Source: Sclerodactyla briareus (Eukaryota > Echinodermata > Holothuroidea > Dendrochirotida > Sclerodactylidae). Taken from it: a stretch of 64,000 bases of DNA. The stretch covers positions 62,001 to 126,000 of the forward strand of contig JAODTK010001599.1 of assembly GCA_026419785.1 (NCBI GenBank), written 5' to 3'. Below the pieces are notes generated by a model that made no database searches, had not been told where the DNA came from, and saw only the letters and a list, made by a program, of their open reading frames with translations. Below are positions 10,635-20,215 of this stretch, one piece after another (the first letter of the stretch is position 1; every line of letters begins with the position of its first letter). The translations under genes and the position numbers were made by a program.

Positions 10635-11430
10635 AGTCAACCTTTAAGGTAACAGTTCAAGTCGAAGCGTCTTGATAGCTGCGGACGGCAAATTCCTGTG
10701 GCAAATACACTGCATGTTCTTCACCAATCCACATTTATTGTTTGTTCACATTCAATTGATCCTTACTGACATCTGTCATACCTTGAAATGACGTGGAACT
10801 TTCAACCATGACTCAATATATGCTATCATTGCCAGAGGAAATACTCAACTAAATCATTCCTAGGCCTGTCTAATTAGCTACTCTCTTTCTGGGTCACCAG
10901 CCAACAATTTAAGCGATATGTGTTGATGGACAAATATTTCCCCCTGGACATAGGTTTCATTGTCAACTAGCTGCCGACCTGGACCTTCTGACAGATAGGT
11001 AACCCGGTGTTTTTTTTTTCTCTGCAGAGGGATGGAGTAATGTCCAACCACTGTCACAGAGAGCCTAGCTCATGGAAGTTGGTATTGGGGTAATTAATGG
11101 TTTAATTAAAATCTAATCACAACTATGCAAACATCAATGTAACTCGGCCTATCCAGTCGCGCTTCATCCACCCACCAGTTTTCAACCTGATTGGCTTTAG
11201 GTTCAGATTACAATGAAGACTTACTGGGCTAATTACTTGGATTTTGATTAAAAATCTATCACACTATGCGAATCATATGGTAGCATCAGCCAGCCAGTAG
11301 CGAGCTTCATCCACCTACCAAAGTTCAACCGGATCGCAATTTTTGTTCAAGAAGGTATGAATGAACCTGACGAACAGACCGGACGCACTAACGAATGACG
11401 AACGAGAAACGAGGGGCGGAGAGACCTGAA
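10635..11430 (+). repeat. Rep-B copy 1
   Basis: This copy matches 23455-24400 in order and orientation. The start carries 'agctgcggacgg-aaattcctgtggc' and 'acattgcatg-tcttc', followed by an 'acatttat' block. Two tandem units of about 130 bp (about 11090-11218 and 11219-11350) each carry 'gggtaatta', 'gcttcatccaccca' and 'ttcaacctgat'. The end is rich in 'cgaacgaacg'. A third partial copy lies in reverse at 53424-53650. There is no open frame of note and the class is unknown. The run of CGAA/CGGA repeats at one end suggests microsatellite seeding at the terminus. Confidence 0.6.
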
Positions 11431-12215
11431 ATGATTGATTAAGCTGCTCTCCCGCAGCTAACGACACAAATTCACTATTCACAATGCAAATGGGGGGGGG
11501 GGGGGAACTGAATTTGGGTAAAACTTGGGAATTTCTCAAAATTGGCTACCTCTTTTTTCTGATATATCGATAATTGAAAGGATTGAATGTTTTAAATTTT
11601 AGAACAAGGTACAGAGGATCAACACAATATCAATCGCTGGGTTGGAGATCACAATTAACAAAATGGCCGTGACTCGACGTCAATTTGGCTAACAATAAAT
11701 TAGCGTCGTGCGTTGTGACGTCCTAAAAAGGACTTTCATTTTTACGGGGTTCATGTATTACATTGAGGAACTTCGATAACTCACACGACTATTGTCCAAT
11801 AGAATGATTTCAACAGCACTTTGAAACTTTGGCAAATCCAAATCAGGTGCGAAATTCGAAAGGTATAATCAAGTTACAGACTTTTGTTTTACCCCTTAGT
11901 GCTTTTTGTGCCTGCTCTGACTATGCTCTGTCGTGTATTTGGGACACACTGTCAGAGATTTGTTGGGACCGCGAATATATTACCGAAGTAATTAATCTTT
12001 TGATTTATATTCTTGACCCATTTTCTTTGAAGCCAGAGGCCTTTCTTATCCATTTGTTTTCGTTTCAGCTACTACATCTACCCCTAATTAAATCAGGGCA
12101 ATGGTGGTCTGGACTAACTTCAATTCCCCAAAGTTCTTCGAACCGCTATGAACGTCTCAATTTTGTGTTTAATTTCCTGAAAGGGCGATGCGCTGCGCTT
12201 CGATGTGTTTAGTTA
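11431..12215. other. Unrecognised stretch containing a 127-codon open frame
   Basis: It holds a G14 run at 11492-11505 and a forward open frame at 11829-12212 starting MANPNQVRNSK. The frame has hydrophobic patches but no recognisable domain and no partner copy in the window, so it is probably chance. Confidence 0.3.
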
Positions 12216-12875
12216 GACGATTCATTACCCGAAGCGCGTCCCTAGGCGGGGGAAGCCATCAATCTCCTCTGAGCCACACACGACCTGATTTCCGGAATTA
12301 CGTCGACCCTGCTCCATCAGTAAATATAGTTATCAGGTCCCAATGAATATATGACAATCTTGTTGTTTCTTTGACATAATCGTCAGACAAAGACTACCTT
12401 TATTTTGTCATCGCATACACAGAGGTATATCAATTTTCTCCCGATTTGATGTCGACAGAACCAAAAGAAAACACTGCGCATAAAGGCAGGCTTTATATAT
12501 ATATATCGCAGGCTGGTCAATCATATAATGGGTCAATAATCAATACTACTAGTCGACAATAACGTTATTAATTGTTAGTTTGTCCTCAGTTTCCAATAGC
12601 AATTCCCCGTTCGGGCCTTCCGCGCGCACGTGTTGGTCGATTGTCGTAAACACCACCAGGAATCGCCGCATGGGTCTCTTCTTTCCCACTTGATGACAAG
12701 TCGATGTACAATAGCTGCAGTTACGAAGATCAGCACTGCTATGGTTAAATTTCGATGACGCGTGCCGTACGGAGGCATACTCATTGTCTCACCCGCGATC
12801 GTTTGTGGTTTTCGCCATGTCATATACACGCATCACACAGCGCGTTGCCAGGCAGGTGCGCATACATTCGTATAC
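12216..12875. repeat. Duplicated block B, part 1
   Basis: Counterpart of 7772-8430; the anchors are listed there. The duplicate carries the open frame at 12575-12784 on the reverse strand. A short TA run sits at 12493-12507. Confidence 0.6.
12575..12784 (-). CDS. Hypothetical single-pass membrane peptide (doubtful)
   Basis: I do not recognise this protein. A reverse-strand frame begins MSMPPYGTRHRN (ATG at 12784). An upstream in-frame ATG at 12829 would add fifteen residues, and I prefer the inner start because basic residues then directly precede the membrane segment. That segment, NLTIAVLIFVTAAIVHRLVI, is followed by KWERR and a Cys/Trp-rich tail of about forty residues that ends at a stop. 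A short cytoplasmic N-terminus, one hydrophobic helix and a truncated lumenal part is how type II membrane enzymes begin, so it could be a first exon. The homologous stretch in block A is frame-broken. Decayed gene, lone exon and chance frame all remain open. Confidence 0.2.
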   Translation of the reverse strand: MSMPPYGTRHRNLTIAVLIFVTAAIVHRLVIKWERRDPCGDSWWCLRQSTNTCARKARTGNCYWKLRTN

Positions 12876-12979
12876 AAATCATTCTCTCTCTCCATAATAG
12901 TGGATACACGTGCATCTGGATATCTGTAGCGACTATATGTTACTCTGTTCTTAACAAGTATCCCTTGTATTCGAATAGG

Positions 12980-13128
12980 TAACACTTACACACACAATAC
13001 AGACAGACACCCACGCATACATACGCACACACACACATAAACGCACATGAATACATATGCTTATACACACATATAAACGCACGCCGGAACGCACGCACAT
13101 ACATACATACATACATACATACATACAT
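12980..13128. repeat. CA/CATA microsatellite
   Basis: Imperfect CA-rich DNA ends in a clean CATA array at about 13095-13128. The reverse-strand open frame over it (MYVCMYVCMYVRAF...) is a by-product of the repeat. Confidence 0.85.
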
Positions 13129-13141
13129 TTACACGTTAACT

Positions 13142-13492
13142 TTAATTATTGACTAATCGTGAAGCGCATGGAGCAGGCTATGACTGATTAGGCGCTATAT
13201 GAATATTGTATTCTATTCAGTGCTCGAAAGCGCTTTAGGGATAAAACACCGACCTTGGGAACAGAAGGCGCTCCATCTTCCGGATGTAAGTTGCTGCTGC
13301 CATTTCGTCGGCCCTGATGTGTTCATTCAGGCATCTCACATGTCCGCAATTAAATGCCTTGGGTGGGGTGGGAGCATGGGGATAAAGTGCCTTGCTCATG
13401 GACACCCGAAAAAAACTGATCAGTTCTCAACGGGATTCGAACCCTCGATCTTGTTGATCCCTATAGCTCGAACAATGAGCTAATCCCGGCCG
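13142..13492 (-). mobile_element. tRNA-derived SINE, near full length
   Basis: On the reverse strand, starting at about 13492, the sequence reads GGATTAGCTCATTGTTCGAG (A-box type) and then GGGTTCGAATCCC (B box, about 13444-13432). A T-run and the body follow, with 'ccatgagcaaggcactttat' as complement (about 13410-13390), a GC-rich middle and a 3' module AAAGCGCTTTCGAGCACTGA ... ATATAGCGCC (about 13235-13193). This order (tRNA-like head, body, conserved 3' module) is that of tRNA-derived SINEs in marine invertebrates. It sits inside block B and is absent from the aligned part of block A, so it arrived after the duplication. It is probably immobile without a partner LINE. Confidence 0.8.
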
Positions 13493-13659
13493 ATCTTCAG
13501 TCAATACCTCTCTATACCTCCCCTTGAATGAAGTTGTACTTAGACAATTCGAAGACATAGGTGGTGTAGAGGTACGCCTATGAAATTAAAAATAACACAA
13601 TAATCTGGAAAATCTGTTCTCTAATTTTAAAACAGCAATTAATTCACATAATAAACCTA

Positions 13660-14065
13660 AGGCTAGGATTCCATAGACTGATAGATGCGTATGAGTACGT
13701 GAAAAATCGCCAATTTACGTGAACTGAGCGAGGGCTAGTGTTTGAATATTTTCTATTTATTTGCCAAGATAGAATTGGGTTCCACAGAAGCAAAAAATTC
13801 ATAAATGACGGCCAACCAACACTGGATGGGCGAAATAAGCACATGTACCAATGCGTATGCGGATGCGTATCACCGCGAATTAATTATATGGAATATCTTC
13901 CTTAAAAAGCCAAGCAACGACAATTATGCATGGGCTGCTGCCTTTTTATGGTCTTTTCGCATACACTTGTAGTGTGTTCTCTTCCGAAACAAAATTTCGT
14001 TTTCGTAAATATGTGATTTTCACGTCCAGCCCGGATATACATACGCATCTATGGAATCCCAGCCT
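13660..14065 (+). mobile_element. MITE-1 copy 1
   Basis: Terminal inverted repeats: AGGCTAGGATTCCATAGA then GATGCGTATG at 13660-13696, and CATACGCATCTATGGAATCC then CAGCCT at 14039-14065. The interior of about 350 bp is non-coding and contains smaller inverted motifs (GTGAAAAATC against GATTTTCAC). A reverse copy lies at 22351-22764 and a decayed one at 49022-49370. Tips read (TT)AGGCTGGG, and flanks suggest a short TAA/TA-type target. This is a non-autonomous DNA transposon; no transposase source is in the window. Confidence 0.8.
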
Positions 14066-14242
14066 AACGCGCGTTTCCACCACATTCTTCCATTGCGAGA
14101 ATATCTTGAGTTCATCTTCTTCTCTTTAGTTTAGTTTAGTTCAGTGGAAAAGGCGTTAGGAAAGACAAAATCCTCACGAGAGACCCTGAAGCCACAACAT
14201 CTTAAAAGAGAAGAACAACCGAGATGCCTAAAGAATTCGCCA

Positions 14243-14500
14243 TCACATCTTGAAAAATAAATCAAGGCTGTTCTTGAATGCATTCACACTCTTAGACAGA
14301 ACAACCTCTTCCAGGAAGGCTATCCGTCATTAATACTCTCTGCGAAAAGAAATATTCCCGAATGTCCAATCTACAGCGTTTACCACGAGGGTTGAGGCAA
14401 TTACCGCCCTATGGGTGGTAACTTAAGGAAAGGCCCTCGAATCCATGAACAATTTTAAAACCCCGAATCAAATCACCTTAAATTCGCCTCAGCTCAATTG
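14243..14500 (-). pseudogene. LINE reverse-transcriptase C-terminus fragment
   Basis: The reverse strand reads 'GDLIRGFKIVHGFEG' (about 14477-14433), then 'RLDIREYFFSQRV' (about 14372-14334) and, after a frameshift, 'VVLSKSVNAFKNSLDLFF' followed by KM and a stop at 14245-14243. This is the usual order of the last hundred residues of jockey/CR1-type polymerases: RGDLI...FKI.HG, LD.R..FF.QRV, W..LP..VV..KSVN.FK..LD. At least one frameshift and several stops break it. The rest of the element is missing. A sister fragment is at 40462-40524. Confidence 0.75.
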
Positions 14501-14634
14501 AAGTTGGAACCGAAACGCCTTATTTTTCCTCGTATAAGGTAAATCTCAAGACAGTAAAGTCTTTGAATAGTAGGCATCGTCGGCTGGTAGCAACTGGTAC
14601 ACGAGCAACGGCGTCCTTTGTATGACGTCAATAT

Positions 14635-14705
14635 GAGAACCGTCCCATTGCAATTCGACATCGATACGGTATATCGACACTATGATGTGTCAATGCGAAA
14701 TTCTG
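14635..14705 (+). repeat. Rep-F copy 1
   Basis: The core carries GCAATTCGACATCGATACGG, 'tatatcgacac' and 'tatgatgtgtcaatg', and matches 42811-42875 in order and orientation. Such short AT/CGAT-rich segments are often inner parts of MITEs. No ends were located. Confidence 0.5.
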
Positions 14706-15204
14706 ATACTACTGGTGACTACTTTCTTGCTGTACCGGTAAAAAAAGGTGAAAACTTTACCTTGTTATCAGCCCAGTCCCCAACATTCCTCGTGGCTGGT
14801 GGGAACAAGTTCCAACTTGGTGGGTGTTCTTCCCTGCATGCATGATGAGTACATGGACGCTTTAATTTTGTATGGTAGGGTCATTTTGGAGAAAATAATT
14901 TGTGGAAAAGAAGTATTTGGGCTAATTCCTCTCGTTTAGTGCATGAATGCTATTGATTCAGGTTTGAGTATGTAGGGGTGATTTGAGGGGATAACTGGTT
15001 CCCAGCCTTGTCATGAAACATGCATTGCATATTACATTGATGCTATTTTAATTTGAGCAGAGATTTAAAAAGATTTCAAAAATTGAAAACTCAAACACAT
15101 CCGACCGTAAGTGTCCGAAGAATAATTAGGCCTTCCTGGTTTTCTGTCTCGCTACTACCACCTAGATGCGAACATCTTCACCACAACCACCTTTCCTATT
15201 GAGA
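14706..15204. other. Unrecognised non-coding stretch
   Basis: No recognisable relic. Small open frames at 14618-14939 overlap each other and the repeat and are not supported. Confidence 0.35.
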
Positions 15205-15380
15205 CTGATAATTTTCCCTTCCCTCTAATTTTGCATCACTGCGGCGACAAAGAAATTTCACGATAGACCTAGCACATGTAAACAACGGGAAATGAACAAC
15301 TCCTCTGCACACGTGCACATACAGACATAAGCCGAGTCGAATTGCTATCAGGGTAAGTAAATCTCATGAAGGTCAAGGGT
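15205..15380. repeat. Duplicated block B, part 2
   Basis: Counterpart of 9505-9690. The shared CACGTG lies in 'gcacacgtgcacata'. Block B is longer than block A largely because of the CA array, SINE, MITE-1 and RT fragment between its two parts. Confidence 0.6.
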
Positions 15381-17384
15381 ACAATTAGGTTTAGTGGTAG
15401 ATACACGAGCCAATAAAGCGATTATATATCGCCTAGCTCCCTGTCGAAATACTCCTTAATACCGTCTTAACGATATATTGATCAAAGATAGATATGAACT
15501 AATCTGTTTATGCAACCTTGTGAGCAGTGAGAATGAAACTATTAACTGACGCCGAAACTAATTTGGGATGTTGGATCTGGCGTTTGAGCAGTATATAGTC
15601 AAGGACTGGTAATACACGCGGCAACTATATGCATATAGGCATACATCACTTTTCTGTCGAAAGTCACATAGGCTTCATATTGCCTGAAATTACGGTAACG
15701 AAATACATTAAATTTATACTTGGCATACTTTCACCATAGTCATGTTCAGCAATAGCCTAACGCACTTTACCTTTAGAAGTTGAACACGTTCGGGGTGTAG
15801 GAATGTTCATCAATCAAACTTGTCGAACACGTTTCCAAGGAGTAGGAAAGATGGTGTTTAGAAAAGTTTTGATATTTCAACACTGTTTCTGATGAGCATC
15901 ACCTCGATGTGTTTGGGAACCTCCTGTTGAAAGAGACATTAGATGAAAACGCTCCAGAGGCAATATTGAATTATCAAAATATATTGGTTGAAGAAAGCCT
16001 TGATCGTCGCACAACTTCCTCAGGAAGGCTGTTTCAATCAAATGTGGACAATCTTTGCGGTTGATTCATTCTATAACTTCGCTTTCATTAAAAAAAGGGG
16101 TTATGTAATTCAACTTCTTTTTTCTCGAAAGTGATGTGGAGTGATGCATGGCAATGCATTCGAATTAATCGACCACTATTTTCAGTGTGCACCTGTGAAT
16201 TCGTTTCGGCTGCTGTTTCGCGCAAGGGCATAGCGAGAGGAATTTTGGAAGTGATTTCGTTAACAATTAATTAAATAATTAACTAATTGATTAATTAGCG
16301 CTGGGATCATCGCACCATATTACTACAGCATAGTGCACAATATTAACCTGTTTGGAACGAACACACGCGCGGGCAGTCTGCAGATCTGGATACCGTCCGA
16401 AAAACTCACATGAAAAAAAAAAAAAAAAAACAACATTTTTAATTTTTTTAATTTTTTTAATTTTTTTCTATGTATTTTCTTTCATTTCTTGAACCGAATT
16501 CGACGGAGGTTCGGTTCGGAGGTATAGTGAGCACGTGTTTCTGTGGTTGGACTATTTGGCTGATGTGACGGTCATTATCCCTGGAACGCCGTTCGACCCA
16601 CACTAGTTATGAATAATAACAGTAAGAATGAGATTACATCCTAGTGTTATGAATAGACCAATAGAATTATGCGGGTACTGCGCCAGTGTCTATGGCTGTT
16701 CGACAGAAGCGGGTACAGTCGCCAGCACGTGTCCCTTATCGGTATGCCCCCATGTGTATTCCGAAGATGCATATCTTGAAGTGTTCAACCAGCACGTTTC
16801 ATTCAGGTGCAGTTATAATTGCAGGAGAATAAATCTCGTACTTTCTCCAATGGACCTGTGATGTAATATTCAAACAACTGTGCCTCCGTATATTAACCGC
16901 CCTTGACAGTAGTTCAGAGAGTTCGAAAAGTTCAAAGAAGTACATAAAATAAGAAGGCAATATCAGCTCCCATGGGAGTTGCAACATTTTTTCTTCAGTG
17001 AAATCCACCGACTGGTATAGGAGAGGGGTCTAAAGGGCGGGGGGGGGGGGGGGTCGTTAGCCCTTCGTGGAAGTTGGTTCTCAGTTGACACTGGATAGAC
17101 GCAAAATGGTATCTCCCAGTGGCCACTATGGAGGTAATATTTTTTTATGTGAATGATGACTTATATGTTGAGTTCCCCGGAATCGGTTTACCACCAGTGA
17201 CTCGCGTAGAATTCCCTCTCGTTATTCAGGTTACTTGTCCTTACTCCGCCAGACTGCCTCCTAATTACCCCTAACTAGCTTGAGTTCCTCAGACTCCGTG
17301 CAGAGGTGTGGGGGTGGGGGGGGGGGGGGTGGGTGGGGGGGGATTCCCCTCGCTCCCGGCGTATCTTATGTTTTCTTTTGTATT
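15381..17384. other. Unrecognised non-coding stretch
   Basis: About 2 kb with no gene. It holds A-run and T-rich tracts at about 16413-16470, a direct TTAATT-rich stretch at 16257-16300, G15 at 17039-17053 and a G-rich tract at about 17310-17342. Confidence 0.4.
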
Positions 17385-17850
17385 AGACATACTGCGGTGA
17401 TTGCGTGACAAACATGCATAAATACAACACTTAATTCGCATCTCGCTGGTTTGTGAATGATTTTCTGTTATCTCATACATTAGCACAAGAATTCAAACAA
17501 TATACTGAACTCACGCTCAATGTTTGCTCTTCTTGTAGGCTGGGTGGGGAGGGGGCTGTGCCCATGTAAATCCACAGGAGTGATCGATTTTCTATTTCAA
17601 ACAATAATTCGGAAATGTTATTCTTCTGAGGGTCAGCTTCTCAGTACACGTCAACGCCACGTATTTGGGTCTATGTTAAATTTTGCTTCCCGACACAAAT
17701 TATTGCGGCGATCGCGTGGCAAACATAGAGACAATAGCCCGCATTGCGCCGGCGTGTGTGTTGGGTTTCCCTATATCTCATATCATATATAGCAGTATAG
17801 CAGAACAGAATACATATTGACGCTTTTATGTTTGCTCATACTGGCTGACA
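17385..17850. repeat. Diverged local tandem duplication
   Basis: Unit 1 (about 17385-17545) and unit 2 (about 17692-17850) share 'tgcggtgattgcgtgacaaacat' / 'tgcggcgatcgcgtggcaaacat'-type starts, a 'tatctcata' middle and 'tgtttgctc-t' ends, about 307 bp apart. It is old and has many indels. Confidence 0.55.
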
Positions 17851-17916
17851 TAAGACAGGCAGACTGCCTATCATACACATAATTAATCGGTTACGACCCC
17901 AGTAACATCATGACAT

Positions 17917-17920
17917 CATC

Positions 17921-17951
<31 letters not shown>

Positions 17952-17978
17952 ATTATTATTATTGTTGTTGTTGTTGTT
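17917..17978. repeat. ATT then GTT trinucleotide array
   Basis: About 45 bp of ATT repeat passes into GTT repeat. Confidence 0.85.
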
Positions 17979-18029
17979 TTGGGTGTGTAGCCGCCGCCCT
18001 ACCAGGCTCCGCGCCGCCGTTGGAAACTT

Positions 18030-18560
18030 TGGGCGTTAGCGCTATGACTTTTCGGCAACGCTTTGTCGACCCATGCGACATGTTCGACTTTGCATGTGAA
18101 GGTCAAGGTCATTAAAGCTAAGGGGCATATAGGCCATTATGTGTAAAATTTCAAAAATGTATCTTCTCCTACCAAGTACATTAGATTTTCGTGAAGTTGT
18201 GTCATAATGTTCCTTTGGAGGTGCTTTTTTCAGCTTGTTTGCAGCGTTTGAAAGTAACGTCACTGTATAGTGTCGGTTAGTTTTTGTTACAGTAACATCT
18301 GATGAAAAGCATTAAAGACCCAAAAAAGTAAATCTCTGATGGATGTTGACCAAACTTGGACCCATGTTTCATAGCCCTTTCACATCTTTGACTAGTGAAG
18401 TTCAAGGTCAAAGGTCATTAAAGGGGCAATTATCCACTGGTGAAATTGTATTTTCTCTCTCAATTGGTCATTCCTTGATGGATGTTTATAAATCTCTGCG
18501 ACAGAATAAGTTGGATCACATGATACCTGGTCTGTGTTTTTGTAAGAACGACTGATTCTA
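18030..18560. repeat. Diverged pair of units with AGGTCA half-sites
   Basis: Two stretches about 300 bp apart each carry 'gaa(gtt)c-aaggtcattaaag' followed by a 'ggggca' motif. The first holds a direct repeat AGGTCAAGGTCA (18100-18111) and the second AGGTCA-A-AGGTCA (18405-18417). The surrounding phrases ('gatggatgtt', 'aagttgg') resemble Rep-C loosely. No coding potential. Confidence 0.45.
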
Positions 18561-19989
18561 AAGACATGTGATCGTCTGTCGCATAATTTAGGTTCGACTT
18601 AATTTGTTTTAAATTTTATTTGGTTTGTGGAATGCATTGTTTTGTTGAGAGCGCCGTCCTCGTTGTCTGTTCATTGTCTATTATATTTAGGTGTAACGTA
18701 TAGCCGTATGCCACGCCTTTCTTTATGTCGTCTTTCGTGTCGCGTTTATACACCATCACCTTCTTCACGTAATGCCGTATTTCGGGATCGCCTACCTCGT
18801 ATATTTTTTATCATCTTCATTACGGATTTTAACAGTACCCGCTCTGGCTTCGTTATAATATCTAGTGGAACATACAGGGTTTTCTGAAATACCGGGTCAA
18901 AGGTTATCTAGGGGTAATCTTGACCCACTCCCCCTATATGACCCAAGTGACCGAAAAATATAAAACACAAATTCTATATTTTCTTACAGTTCAGTGAAAG
19001 AGGTTATTTCTGCACGAATATTCCACCAGTTTGTGTCTAGGTGAGGGACCTTTAAATTGGTATTTCATTTCCATTCTTTCACGTTTTACAATATCACTAA
19101 AGTTAAAGCAGTCAAATTCAGGTGAAAATGTCCAAAAGTTCTCTGCTGGCTCGGTCTTTGGAAGACCATGCTCCGACATGGTCTCCATCATTCGTATCAC
19201 GGGGTCAACAGCTTGATATTTTGTTTACCTACAACTGATAGAACTTCCTTGTCCAATTGAAGGTCAATATAAATAATGAAAAAGAGGGATAATGAGCTAA
19301 AATGTGACAAGCTGCACAACATGCTTTTCCTTCCACGTATAATTGTGATTACTCCAACCTTGGAAATTGTGGTTCAACAGTGGGTGGTATGTGAATGGAT
19401 TTCGGCAATGTTCGGATTTCGGCAAGCACATATAGTATATAATTTGTGCGGTTTGAGCTACAGCACCATTGGTGCTCTAGTCTAATATATCGTTATGAAA
19501 TCGCTCAGAAACAAGCAAACAAACAAATTAGGCGTATTTTGCTTTCACTCAATTTAAAAAGAACCTGCCTTTATGCTGTGACAATATCTTAAATCTAGTC
19601 TATAGCAGTCTAGTATCACCATTTCGAAGAAGAATGTGTTGTTTTTGTGGGGTTTACACTTTTTCACTTCTGAAAAAAAACATCAGCTATTCCGATCTCT
19701 TAATATTTCGAACATCGTGAAAAATGAAAATGGTACATTTTTTTCTCTCTCACAAACACTCCATAGGCTATTACTAGTTATTTCTCGAAAACAGGGATAT
19801 TCGTGGGACTCGCGCATACAAACACACGTACGCGTATATGTACGCACCGAGCACGCAAAATGCATTTTCGCCAATTATAATTAATGGTTGTGGTTGTTAC
19901 CAGAACTATCGTTGTTCTGGCGAGCAGCAACAGTGAATTTGGGCCGTGAACATGTAACAATACCCCATCTGGTCCTGCGTACCATCAGC
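18561..19989. other. Unrecognised non-coding stretch
   Basis: About 1.4 kb of AT-rich DNA. I see no relic, array or RNA. The overlapping small frames on both strands argue against coding. Confidence 0.4.
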
Positions 19990-20215
19990 AAGGGTGGAGC
20001 CTGCGGGGAGGGCGGGGGATGCCCTCCCGTCGTGGGACTTCCTGCTTGGGATGCCATTGAGTGTAACCAATGCCCTCCACAATGTTAGTTTTTTTTTCAT
20101 TTTATTTTTCTTTGAAAAAAAAAAAGTTCAAAAAATGAAAACATAAAAATGCAGTTTTCGACCTATTGGATATGGTGAGGCTCTCGGGGAACTTCGACCC
20201 CCCCCCCCCGTCGGG
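19990..20215 (+). repeat. Rep-D copy 1 (GC-rich, 'gtcggggaa' family)
   Basis: It starts AAGGGTGG-GCC-GCGGGG, passes 'atgccctcc' and 'tgccctccacaatgtta' into a T-run/A-run pair, and ends in 'ctcggggaacttcgacccc' with C12 (20198-20209) and 'gtcggggaaa'. The T-run and A-run at about 20089-20130 are complementary. Other copies lie at 30304-30490, 30830-31050 and, reversed, 56690-56905. Confidence 0.6.
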
